Source: Paenibacillus sp. FSL R5-0517 (GTDB lineage Bacteria > Bacillota > Bacilli > Paenibacillales > Paenibacillaceae). From it: 64,000 nucleotides of DNA. Below the pieces are notes generated by a model. It was given only the letters and a program-made list of their open reading frames with translations. It was not told where the DNA came from and did not search any database. The translations under genes and the position numbers were made by a program. Positions 27,395 to 35,884 of the stretch are shown here, piece after piece (positions within the stretch are counted from its first letter, which is position 1; every line of letters starts with the position of its first letter). Location: contig NZ_CP150235.1 of NCBI RefSeq assembly GCF_037974355.1, positions 5,642,001-5,706,000 of the forward strand. Direction: 5' to 3'.

Positions 27395-28867
27395 TTACTT
27401 GTTTTCCGCTCTCCAGGCATCCAGCTGGCTTTGGGCTTCCGCCATTACTTTCTCCAGTCCGGCTTGATTGAACTTCTCAATCACTTGATCCAGATTGGCT
27501 GCCGGGTCCAGTGTACCTGTCATCAGTGCTGCCCAATACTGCTCTTTCACGTTCTGTACCGCCGTCAGTTCGGCAGATACATTGCTTGAATCAAAGTTAA
27601 AGCTGAGGATCGGGGAATTGGTACCTTCAGCGTTAAACTTCTTGAACTCATCCCATTTGTTGTCCGGGTCATTGCTGTTCAGATAGAGCAGCATGTTATT
27701 CCCAAGGGAGTATGAAGGCATATCGTAGTTTTTCGATTCAGGCAGATTTTCCATATGCGTGTCATCCACTTTTTTGTAGTGTGTGCCCTCGATACCGGAG
27801 TCCACCATATTGCGCAGCACAGGATCTGTATTCAGCAGGTTCAGGAACTCCATCGCTTTTTCTGGATATTCCGAGTTAGCCGAGATCGCCATAATGGAAC
27901 CTTGTACAGATGTATTCGTTATAATCGCTTCACTTGCAGGTGTTGAAACAACTTGATAACCGTAACTTGCAGACCATTGGTTGTCCGCGAGCGGCTGTGT
28001 CTGTGCACGATCCAGGAACCAGTTGCCCGATGTTGTCAGGTCGTTCGTGGAACCTGTTGTAGCTGCTTCTGCCGATACATAACCGGCTTTGTAATATTTG
28101 TGCATCGTCGTAAGTGCTTCTTTCATTTCAGGTGTTTCCAATATGTTCACGAGCTTATAGTCCGTTGTATCCAGCTTGATTGCCATCGGCAGATTCTGAA
28201 TGACATAGTCATACGGCACGTAAGGAACATAGTTTTTATCCATGGCAAAAGGTGTTACACTTGCCTCGTTTTCCTTGATCGTTTTCAGCAAAGGCTCCAG
28301 ACTGTCTAACGTACGGACACCAGAGGTGTCCAGCTTGTATTTATCAACCAGCATTTGGTTAAAGCGCCATACCTCTTGTTGAGGCAGCTCTTTGTTGGCT
28401 GGAATTCCGTAATTGTGTCCGTCTACCTTCGAACCGCTCAGGAATGCAGGATCAATGGTCTTGGTGAGATCCTGACCGTATTCAGCAAGCAGGTCATCCA
28501 GTTCAAGGAATGCACCTTTTCTGGCATTTTGTACATAATCGAATCCACCGGAAGAGGTGAACAGAATGTCCATTGGCTCACCGGATGCTACGTTAACCTG
28601 CATCTTCTGTGGGTAGTCACCCCAGTCAACCATCTTCATCGTTACCGTGGCATTAATTTTCTCTTTGGTATACTTGCTCACTTCTTCCATCACTTTGTTG
28701 ACGTCTTTCTGAGGGGTACCGATGGTATACCAGATCAACTCTACCGCGTCGTCTCCAGCTCCCCCGGATTCCGAAGCATCTTTGCTTCCTCCACAGGCAC
28801 TAAGAACAAGTGTAACGGCCATTAACAATGCAAGAACGAGTGAGAAGCGTTTTCTTTGTTTACTCAT
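27395..28867 (-). CDS. Extracellular solute-binding lipoprotein of the carbohydrate importer
   Basis: Substrate receptor of 490 residues, anchored by lipid: signal sequence MSKQRKRFSLVLALLMAV and lipobox LSAC with Cys25, followed by a Gly/Ser-rich linker. The rest is a cluster B-type binding protein (LIWYTIGTPQKDVNKVMEEV onwards), similar to LplA. The ATG at 28867 is chosen over 28903 because AAGGGAGG lies 9-10 bp upstream and it starts the signal peptide. It probably binds the glycan released by the GH85 enzyme. The gene is downstream of yesN and has its own candidate promoter region with a cre-like site. Confidence 0.93.
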   Translation of the reverse strand: MSKQRKRFSLVLALLMAVTLVLSACGGSKDASESGGAGDDAVELIWYTIGTPQKDVNKVMEEVSKYTKEKINATVTMKMVDWGDYPQKMQVNVASGEPMDILFTSSGGFDYVQNARKGAFLELDDLLAEYGQDLTKTIDPAFLSGSKVDGHNYGIPANKELPQQEVWRFNQMLVDKYKLDTSGVRTLDSLEPLLKTIKENEASVTPFAMDKNYVPYVPYDYVIQNLPMAIKLDTTDYKLVNILETPEMKEALTTMHKYYKAGYVSAEAATTGSTNDLTTSGNWFLDRAQTQPLADNQWSASYGYQVVSTPASEAIITNTSVQGSIMAISANSEYPEKAMEFLNLLNTDPVLRNMVDSGIEGTHYKKVDDTHMENLPESKNYDMPSYSLGNNMLLYLNSNDPDNKWDEFKKFNAEGTNSPILSFNFDSSNVSAELTAVQNVKEQYWAALMTGTLDPAANLDQVIEKFNQAGLEKVMAEAQSQLDAWRAENK

Positions 28868-28932
28868 TTCTTTGATCCTCCCTTTTCGTGTTCCCTTAGG
28901 CACTACTTACTAACTGCTTTAACCTTATCGAA

Positions 28933-28946
28933 TGAAAGCATTTACA
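28933..28946. promoter_or_regulatory. Candidate cre (CcpA) site upstream of the solute-binding protein gene
   Basis: TGAAAGCATTTACA is a near-match to the CcpA operator TGNAANCGNTNNCA, with A in place of the central G. It lies about 65 bp upstream of the solute-binding protein start, where carbon catabolite repression of a sugar importer would be expected. Confidence 0.4.
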
Positions 28947-28991
28947 AAAAGAAGATAAACTTAAGTTTTCGAGGTACAAATTAAAGAGAAA

Positions 28992-29005
28992 TCGTCCTTG
29001 GACGA
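28992..29005. promoter_or_regulatory. Short perfect palindrome upstream of the importer genes
   Basis: TCGTCC-TT-GGACGA is a 6-2-6 perfect inverted repeat in the gap between yesN and the solute-binding protein gene, flanked by AT-rich DNA. It could be an operator or a small hairpin. Confidence 0.35.
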
Positions 29006-29041
29006 CTATTTTGTACCTATTTAAATAAATCGCTTACATGA

Positions 29042-29108
29042 AAGAGACATGCCGGGTAACGTACGGCATGATCTTCATGCTGCCATTCCTGTTCCCGATA
29101 TGTCTCTT
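29042..29108 (-). terminator. Long stem-loop after yesN
   Basis: AAGAGACAT and ATGTCTCTT (29042-29050 and 29100-29108) pair, with an inner CGGGTAAC/GTTCCCG partial stem. It lies 40 bp past the yesN stop. The T-run after it on the minus strand is weak, so it may be a partial terminator or an RNA-processing stem between the regulator and transporter genes. Confidence 0.45.
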
Positions 29109-29147
29109 GGATCTCCGTCCGTACAGTTGAATCTACCGGTCACCAAA

Positions 29148-30668
29148 TTAACCAAACACCTTGAAATCCGTCGGTGAAATTCCCACATATTTGCGGAACT
29201 GTTTATAGAAATACCCTGTCTCCCAATACCCCACATTTCGGGCGATCTCATGTACCTTCAGATTGGTATTCCGCAGCTGTTCCTTCGCACGTTCAATCCG
29301 GTATTTATTGATGTATTCGGCAAACGTTTCTCCAGTCTCCTTATGAAACAACTGTCCCAAATACACCGGATGCAGATGATAGTGGGCACCCAGCAGCTTC
29401 AGGGAAAGTTCTTCTGCGTAGTGTTTGTCGATATGCTGAAGGACTTGGTTCACAATTGGATTCTTCATATCCTGCAATAGGGATTGAATCGTCTGCGCCG
29501 CAACTTGCTGAAGCGCCCGCACGAGTTCATCAAAAGTGCCACTGTCCAGCACAAGTTGAAGCCCTTGTTGGTATATGGCAGACTCATCCGAGTGTTTGAT
29601 GCTCTCCAGTTCCATTTTGAAGCGAATCACCACTTCCAATGCGGTATTCTGTAACTCCCCAGGCGTAAGTCCATTGCGATGCTGTTCAAAATCCATACGA
29701 ATGCGCTCCGCAAGTTGTTCTGTATTCCGGGACAGAATCAGTTTCGCGTAATCCCTCCAGTCAATGAAGAAGGACGCTGCCGAGTTGCCGCAACGATCCA
29801 GGATGGCATGGTCGATGACTTTCAGATCGGGATAGATCATCACGTATTGGAGCGCCTTTTTTGCCTCCTCATAACTGGCCGGCGCATGGTATATCCCCTT
29901 CATCAACCTGCCCGCCCCAATACGTACCGCAGGATGTGTTACTGAGATGGCATCGGATAAAGCCCGAAGACCATCCATTAACTTCTGTTCCTCATCCTCG
30001 TTACCCTCGACATTGGCAACAATGACGAGATCACCATCGATGTCATGAAAGACATTCAGATGGGACTTGTCCTTCAGCATCTCCTCCACACGTTCAAACA
30101 TGCCGAATGTTTGCCCTTTGTCTTTGTCACGCAATATAGCGACAGCCACATCCGAGGCTTCCAGAGAAAGGTTCATAAACCGGGCACGTTCCTCAAATTC
30201 GGTAGCTGCAATCTGTCCCGTAAGCCATCGATGAAGAATGTTATCTTTCAGAATCTGAATGCCATACGCATCATCGGTTTGAGGTGTCACTGTATGATCC
30301 AGCTTGGACGCTGTATTCCTAAGCGTGGATTCCAATTCCTCCACATTAATCGGTTTGAGCAAATAGTTTTCGATCCCCAGCTGCATGCCTTCCTTCAGAT
30401 ATTCGAACTCATTGAAACCACTCAGGATAATGACTTTCATCTCAGGTTGCACTCGCCTTGCTTCCCGAATCAGGTCAAGACCATTCATGAGTGGCATGGA
30501 TATATCCGTGATCAGGATGTCCACAGGCTGAGAGGAGAGCGCTTGTAACGCTGCCTGCCCATTACCTGCATGGTTCACAATTTCCATACCAAATGAAGAC
30601 CAATCCACAATATCGTATAACCCTTCAATGATGAACGGCTCATCGTCTACAATAAAAACCTTGTACAT
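29148..30668 (-). CDS. YesN-type response regulator with AraC DNA-binding domain
   Basis: Two-component regulator of 506 residues. The receiver domain (1-120) has the acidic pair DDE at 8-10, phosphoacceptor Asp in DILITDISMP, and Lys in LLKPINVEEL. A central linker region follows, and the C-terminal AraC/XylS double helix-turn-helix spans the last 100 residues (LSLKLLGAHYHLHPVYLGQLF, then VHEIARNVGYWETGYFYKQF). The ATG at 30668, not 30725, is the start: the upstream kinase stop codon ends 1 bp before it. It probably activates the adjacent importer/glycosidase operon and the divergent GH85 gene. Confidence 0.94.
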   Translation of the reverse strand: MYKVFIVDDEPFIIEGLYDIVDWSSFGMEIVNHAGNGQAALQALSSQPVDILITDISMPLMNGLDLIREARRVQPEMKVIILSGFNEFEYLKEGMQLGIENYLLKPINVEELESTLRNTASKLDHTVTPQTDDAYGIQILKDNILHRWLTGQIAATEFEERARFMNLSLEASDVAVAILRDKDKGQTFGMFERVEEMLKDKSHLNVFHDIDGDLVIVANVEGNEDEEQKLMDGLRALSDAISVTHPAVRIGAGRLMKGIYHAPASYEEAKKALQYVMIYPDLKVIDHAILDRCGNSAASFFIDWRDYAKLILSRNTEQLAERIRMDFEQHRNGLTPGELQNTALEVVIRFKMELESIKHSDESAIYQQGLQLVLDSGTFDELVRALQQVAAQTIQSLLQDMKNPIVNQVLQHIDKHYAEELSLKLLGAHYHLHPVYLGQLFHKETGETFAEYINKYRIERAKEQLRNTNLKVHEIARNVGYWETGYFYKQFRKYVGISPTDFKVFG

Positions 30669-30669
30669 G

Positions 30670-32499
30670 TTAAACCCCCGTCCCTTCTGTATGTGGATAA
30701 CGCACCCTGATCCGTGTTCCCTCACCGAGGGTGCTCTCTATGGTGATACCGAACTCCGGCCCATACAGGAAGCGCAATCGACTATGAACACTGCGCAGTC
30801 CGAACATCTGGCCAGACTCTTCTGGACGTTCCAGTTCTTCAAGGATTTCCGTCAGGCGTGCAGGATCAATGCCTTTGCCGTTATCTTTGATCTCCACCTG
30901 CATCACATTATCCGTCTCTTCCACAACAATCGATAATCGGTTATCCGAACGTTCCGTCTGAATGCCGTGCACGACATAATTTTCAATAATGGGTTGCAGC
31001 GAAAGTTTGACCACAGGGTGTTGATAATAAGCAGCATCGATCTGGATCGTATATATGAAAATATCCTTGTAGCGGATTCGGAATAACTCCAGATACAAGC
31101 GGCAAGCTTCCATCTCATCCTTCAGCGTGTAATTCTTCTTCTGCTGTACCAGGCTCTTGAACAATACGGATAGGCTATAGATCATCTCGCCGACATCTCT
31201 CGCCCCCTGGGATATGGCCCTCATTCGAATCACTTCAAGCGTATTGTAGAGAAAGTGAGGATTGATACGCGCCTGTAACGCGACCAGTTCGGTCTCCTTC
31301 TGTTTGATCTCGGCTTTGTAGACGCGTTCAATGTACAGATTCAGCTCATCCAGCATGTCGTTGAAGCTATGCGAGATCTGCCCCAGTTCATCATCGCGCG
31401 CATCGTCGATGCGAGCCGTCAGGTTGCCGTATTTTACTTTTTGGGTAAAGCGAATGATTCGACGGGTTCGTTTGGCAAAGTTAATAATGAAAAACGCCGG
31501 AACCAACACGGCAAACAGAATACACACGATACTGATGGAGATGATGGTATTACGAATCCCCGCATAGGTCTCAGCCATTTCTTCCACCGGAACAGTACCA
31601 ATAACCACATAACCCTGATCCGCGGAGACAAACTTGTTCACATACATGTTCTGCTCCTTCTTCATCGAATCCATATCCGTCTGATCAAACAGGGAATCGG
31701 CCACATTCACGTAAGGGTACTTTTTCCCGTAATACTGATTGTTGGAGTCGAACAGGACTGTTCCTTTGGCCGATAACACCACGATTTCTCCCTTCAGGTT
31801 ACTCTCGTAGTTATCCAGTGCATTCCCGATTCCCTCCGAGTCAAAAAACACCAGAAACTGCCCCAGATTACGAAGCGTCTGTGTATTATTAATCGGTACG
31901 CGGATGGAATAGAGCGCAGGGTCCCATTGATTGATCTCTTTGCGAATCCAGTAATTGGGTGCACTGATATTGGGCGTTTCCATCGCCATCACGTCCGGTA
32001 TATAGGAATGAGCTACATTGGTGTCCAGCTTGCGGAACTGCTTGTGTTGATTAAAGGCAGACAGATCCTGCTGCTCAGCGCTATACAACATGAGTTGGTT
32101 AATCTGCGAATTACGATCCATAATGTTCTGAAAATGTTTCAACACATCGGCCGAATAGTCGTCCTGATTGGCGTAATATCCATTCGTCATGTGCTGCACA
32201 TATTCAGCGTAGGAGTGGTTCATCAGATACGTAATGTTGGCGGAGAGTGCCTCATTCTGATGCATGTCCCTCACCATGTTTTGCACCGATTCATACTGCT
32301 GATGAATATAACGATCCACATGTTCCATCGCCGCTTTCTGGATCGCCAGTTCCCGGCGAATCGTGGAGTCGGACACCGACAGGAAGATGATATAAGACAA
32401 TGTAATGATCGTGACAATCGATATCATCGAGAAGGTCAGGAGCATTTTCATAAACATATTATTTTTGAAGAAATTATTGTAAACGCTAACAATTTTCAA
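30670..32499 (-). CDS. YesM-type sensor histidine kinase
   Basis: Membrane sensor kinase of 609 residues. Helix 1 is at about 18-40, an extracellular dCache-like sensor at about 40-300, helix 2 at about 300-320, and a HAMP domain follows. The histidine kinase domain has the family-specific phosphoacceptor segment LQARINPHFLYNTLEVIRM and an HATPase domain with KLSLQPIIENYVVHGI and IEIKDNGKGID-like boxes. The probable start is TTG at 32499, with GGAGGG about 11 bp upstream. A consensus cre site overlaps codons 3-7. It is the first gene of the minus-strand carbohydrate operon and probably senses an extracellular glycan, perhaps through the binding protein. Confidence 0.93.
   Translation of the reverse strand: MKIVSVYNNFFKNNMFMKMLLTFSMISIVTIITLSYIIFLSVSDSTIRRELAIQKAAMEHVDRYIHQQYESVQNMVRDMHQNEALSANITYLMNHSYAEYVQHMTNGYYANQDDYSADVLKHFQNIMDRNSQINQLMLYSAEQQDLSAFNQHKQFRKLDTNVAHSYIPDVMAMETPNISAPNYWIRKEINQWDPALYSIRVPINNTQTLRNLGQFLVFFDSEGIGNALDNYESNLKGEIVVLSAKGTVLFDSNNQYYGKKYPYVNVADSLFDQTDMDSMKKEQNMYVNKFVSADQGYVVIGTVPVEEMAETYAGIRNTIISISIVCILFAVLVPAFFIINFAKRTRRIIRFTQKVKYGNLTARIDDARDDELGQISHSFNDMLDELNLYIERVYKAEIKQKETELVALQARINPHFLYNTLEVIRMRAISQGARDVGEMIYSLSVLFKSLVQQKKNYTLKDEMEACRLYLELFRIRYKDIFIYTIQIDAAYYQHPVVKLSLQPIIENYVVHGIQTERSDNRLSIVVEETDNVMQVEIKDNGKGIDPARLTEILEELERPEESGQMFGLRSVHSRLRFLYGPEFGITIESTLGEGTRIRVRYPHTEGTGV
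32479..32492. promoter_or_regulatory. Consensus cre (CcpA) site inside the start of yesM
   Basis: TGTAAACGCTAACA fits the CcpA operator consensus TGNAANCGNTNNCA at every defined position. It lies 7-20 bp inside the yesM coding region, where CcpA binding would act as a transcription roadblock. Confidence 0.65.
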
Positions 32500-32531
32500 G
32501 TCGCATGTTCCCTCCGATGCTGTTTTCCTGA

Positions 32532-32723
32532 CTATATAAGTTGAAGTAAAGATATTTACACTGACACTACGATGACAGAATAACCTTCCAATCGCTGTTA
32601 TCCCCAGATTTTTTGATTCCTTTTTTCTAAGGGAAAATCCGGTGATAAATGCGAACGCTTCGCTTTTTCAGGTTTTTTCTGTCCTCTTCGTTATCGTGTA
32701 AAAAATTAGTTTAACTTATATAG
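32532..32723 (+). repeat. Large hairpin repeat, copy C
   Basis: 192 bp with the clearest terminal inverted repeats of the family: CTATATAAGTTGAAGTAA at the left and TTAGTTTAACTTATATAG at the right, and then TATTTACA / TGTAAAAA further in. The core ATCGCTGTTATCCCC, the GATTTT/AAAATC inner stem and GCGAACGCTTCGC are all present. It lies between the divergent yesM and GH85 genes. Confidence 0.9.
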
Positions 32724-32809
32724 AATTATATCATTAGGCTTCTGACATTAACTTCTCACCTGTAACTTTTCTTTAGTTTGTACTCGCGTTTCTTTAATTT
32801 CACCCTATT

Positions 32810-32823
32810 TAAAAACGCTTTCA
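32810..32823. promoter_or_regulatory. Candidate cre (CcpA) site upstream of the GH85 gene
   Basis: TAAAAACGCTTTCA differs from the cre consensus only at the second base. It lies 77 bp upstream of the GH85 start. Confidence 0.5.
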
Positions 32824-32899
32824 TCCACTATCGTTAACCATAAGTTTAGCTTTGTGTAAAAGAATGCCAACCATTCATTCCACTTGAAGGAGGAACATC

Positions 32900-35740
32900 A
32901 TGACACGCAAACTCAAACCGAAAGGCATCATTCCCAAAGTAACTGCCATGGTATTGACTACGGCATTGCTTGGACAAGTTGTTGCATCATCCGTTTATGC
33001 AGGAGACACGCTCCCTTACACAGGTGAAAGCGCCAAAGGGGTGAATCAGCCCTATCAGCACGGGTATACCTCAGCCCAGATTCTGAACTGGACACCTGAA
33101 AGTGACATCCATGGTGATCTGCTTCGTGCCCATGTCCCCTTGCAGCCCCGTAATGAACCGTTCGCTGCCACGCAAGCTTATCCTGAGCTTAGTCCAGACA
33201 CCCAGCTATTTACGATGAGTGGCGATTACGGCAATGCATTCTTCGATAGCACACCTTATACCAATGAATTCAGCCAATATCTCTTTAATTATTGGCAGTA
33301 TACAGACTACTACAGCTATTGGCATGGCATGGCTTCTGCCGGAGTGCCGGAGGAATTATACGATCCCAGTAAGGAGTGGACGGAGAAATACTTCGAGTTT
33401 GGCATTTTGAATATCCCGAATCCGGCCTATACCAACGCAGCTCACAAAAATGGCGTCAAATCCATTGCCAACATCTTTTTCTCGGACAATGACCGTGGGC
33501 CACAAACCTATAAACAAATGCTGATTCAGGATGAAAACGGCAATTTCCCTGTAGCCGAGAAACTTGCCGAGATGGCAGAATACTACAACTACGATGGATA
33601 CTTCTTCAATCAGGAAGAGGTTGCCCGGGGTGTAGCCCCTGAGGATATCGCTTCCTACAAGAAATTCATGAAATATCTAAGAGATAAAGGCCTGTACGTT
33701 CAGTGGTATGATTCCACCATCAATACAACAGGCAAGATTCAATACCAGAACCAATTTAACGGCCTTAATAGCCCCTTTGTAGAGGATTCCGTTCTCGGCA
33801 GAGTCTCGGATTCCATCTTCCTGAACTACGTATGGAACCACAAGATGCTACGCGATTCCCGCGACCATGCCCTCAGTCTGGGACTTGATCCACTGGAAAC
33901 CGTATTTGCAGGTGTTGAAGGTGGTCATGACAGATTCGGCCGCTGGAAGCAATCCTACGACCTGCGCCACAATCTGGATGAGAACGGTCAGCCCATGAAT
34001 AGTATCGCGACACTAGGTGCCGATTTCACCCACAACGCTCTGGATGAAGAGATGGGCGATGGCGTCACCAATCACCGAGCCGAAGATGAGTACCAATGGA
34101 TGACCTTCGTGCGCGATCGTGCTTGGTGGTCTGGTCCAAATCAGGACCCTACGGATGCGCGTCGTAACGCTTCTGCCAATCTGTCGGATGTGTATGCTTC
34201 CGGCGCAAACTGGGATGGGATTGCTGCATATCTTACCGAGCGATCCGTCATCAATGGCTCGAATTTTGCGACAAACTTCAATACAGGTCACGGTTTGAAA
34301 TATTATGAAGACGGCGCTGTCTCGAACGACAAGGAATGGTCCAATATCAACATTCAGGATATCCCCGTCACTTGGCAATGGTGGATGGATAGCGAAGGCG
34401 ACAAACTGAGTGTCGATTTTGATTATGGCCCATCTTATGAGAAAGGCGCAAGGTACAACTACGATTCCATTGGCGCATTCCAGGGCGGCAGCTCACTCGT
34501 GGTAAACGGTACACTGAACGCGGAGAACTTCCTGCGCCTGTACAAGACCGACCTGTCCGTCAAAGGACAATCCACACTGGAGCTGACGTATAACAAACCG
34601 TCCACCAGCGATGCTTCCTCCCTGCATGTTGGGTTAATCTTTGAAGATGATCCATCTAACGTGGTCAACGTAGAAGTGCCTCAGTCAGGTCAGCATACGG
34701 AAGGCTGGAAGACAGCTACACTGGATTTGAGTGCCTATCAAGGCAAGACCATTGCTGCCATGGGATTGTCCTTTGACCCGAATGGTGCAGCAATTGAGAA
34801 CTATCAAATGAATATTGGTGAGATCCGCATGTTCGACGGTTCAGCGGCTGTGCCGGATGCACCGACCGGATTCCATATTGCCAAAGCACTGACCAACACC
34901 AATGAACTGGTTGTCGCATGGGACATGAAGGACTATTCAGAGGTCAAACAATACAATTTGTATGAAAATGGTGCCTATGTTGGCGGCGTGTATGATTCCA
35001 CTTTTTATATTAAATCGCTAAAACAGCCTTCTGGAGAACTGTCCATACGTGCTGTTGGTGCAGATGGTACCGAAAGTGAAGCAACCGTCCTGCCTTATGA
35101 TCTGAATGCAGCCGTTCAGAATATTGATGTGAAATTGAAAAAGAATGGCGATGCCATTGTAAGCTGGGACCACCCGAAGAAAGCAAAAGATACAGGGAAA
35201 GACAAAGATAAGAATACGGATAAGGATAAGGATAAGGATAAGGATAAGGATAAAGATAAAGACAAGGGTAAAGGTAACGAGTCAATTCAGATCACACTAG
35301 AAACCGAATACACCAATAAACCCTTCACCGAGTCGCTTCAGGTCAAAAAAGGAAAATCATCTGCCGTTCTGACCGGACTTCCAACCAACGGTGAACATTA
35401 TGTACTGAATATCGCCATTGGCGGGCAGAATCCGGTTAGCCATACCGGACAGCTCGCAGATCTTCAGATTACACCATACGCCAAGGATAAGGTCACGGTA
35501 AAAGATGGGAAGTACACGCTTGCCCTGCCGGATCTGGAGGACTGGTACAAGATCTATGTATATGAAAATGGGGTAGCACGCGAGTTCGGCGTCACTTACG
35601 TTTCGCAGAAATTCCCGTATATCATTCGTGGAAGAACAAAACTGAGTGAACTGACCTTCACACCAGCGTCCAGCAACAGCTCATTGAAGCTAGTCATTGA
35701 GGATTATGCAGGCAATCAGGCCACTACGATTTTGAGGTAA
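32900..35740 (+). CDS. Secreted GH85 endo-beta-N-acetylglucosaminidase
   Basis: Extracellular endoglycosidase of 946 residues that cuts between the two core GlcNAc residues of N-glycans. A signal peptide (cleavage near residue 34, SSVYA-GDT) is followed by a GH85 barrel with LFNYWQYTDYYSYWHG, NGVKSIANIFFSDND and the catalytic YYNYDGYFFNQEE, in which Asn237 and Glu239 match the substrate-assisted catalytic pair. A jelly-roll region and fibronectin-like modules (from about residue 650) follow. A Lys-Asp repeat tract at about 763-792 splits the last module region. GAAGGAGGAACATC precedes the ATG. It is divergent from the importer operon and is the enzyme that defines the locus as N-glycan directed. 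Confidence 0.93.
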   Translation: MTRKLKPKGIIPKVTAMVLTTALLGQVVASSVYAGDTLPYTGESAKGVNQPYQHGYTSAQILNWTPESDIHGDLLRAHVPLQPRNEPFAATQAYPELSPDTQLFTMSGDYGNAFFDSTPYTNEFSQYLFNYWQYTDYYSYWHGMASAGVPEELYDPSKEWTEKYFEFGILNIPNPAYTNAAHKNGVKSIANIFFSDNDRGPQTYKQMLIQDENGNFPVAEKLAEMAEYYNYDGYFFNQEEVARGVAPEDIASYKKFMKYLRDKGLYVQWYDSTINTTGKIQYQNQFNGLNSPFVEDSVLGRVSDSIFLNYVWNHKMLRDSRDHALSLGLDPLETVFAGVEGGHDRFGRWKQSYDLRHNLDENGQPMNSIATLGADFTHNALDEEMGDGVTNHRAEDEYQWMTFVRDRAWWSGPNQDPTDARRNASANLSDVYASGANWDGIAAYLTERSVINGSNFATNFNTGHGLKYYEDGAVSNDKEWSNINIQDIPVTWQWWMDSEGDKLSVDFDYGPSYEKGARYNYDSIGAFQGGSSLVVNGTLNAENFLRLYKTDLSVKGQSTLELTYNKPSTSDASSLHVGLIFEDDPSNVVNVEVPQSGQHTEGWKTATLDLSAYQGKTIAAMGLSFDPNGAAIENYQMNIGEIRMFDGSAAVPDAPTGFHIAKALTNTNELVVAWDMKDYSEVKQYNLYENGAYVGGVYDSTFYIKSLKQPSGELSIRAVGADGTESEATVLPYDLNAAVQNIDVKLKKNGDAIVSWDHPKKAKDTGKDKDKNTDKDKDKDKDKDKDKDKGKGNESIQITLETEYTNKPFTESLQVKKGKSSAVLTGLPTNGEHYVLNIAIGGQNPVSHTGQLADLQITPYAKDKVTVKDGKYTLALPDLEDWYKIYVYENGVAREFGVTYVSQKFPYIIRGRTKLSELTFTPASSNSSLKLVIEDYAGNQATTILR
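35203..35266 (+). repeat. In-frame hexanucleotide repeat coding a Lys-Asp tract in GH85
   Basis: Tandem six-base units (AAGGAT and close variants) encode alternating Lys and Asp. Such a tract can gain or lose units by slippage without changing frame, and it makes a charged flexible linker between C-terminal modules of the GH85 enzyme. Confidence 0.85.
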
Positions 35741-35781
35741 TTATAATTTTCGTGCACGCCCGTATGCTAGTTGAGATACGT

Positions 35782-35823
35782 ACAGCCCTTCACTTCCCAA
35801 AGGAAGTTGAAGGGCTGTTTGTT
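35782..35823 (+). terminator. Intrinsic terminator of the GH85 gene
   Basis: ACAGCCCTTCACTTCC pairs with GGAAGTTGAAGGGCTGT (one bulge) and is followed by TTTGTT. Confidence 0.85.
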
Positions 35824-35884
35824 CCTATAGGAACGCACCCACCTGCTGAACATTCATTGCTTTTGAATCAATGTATTTCTTTGA

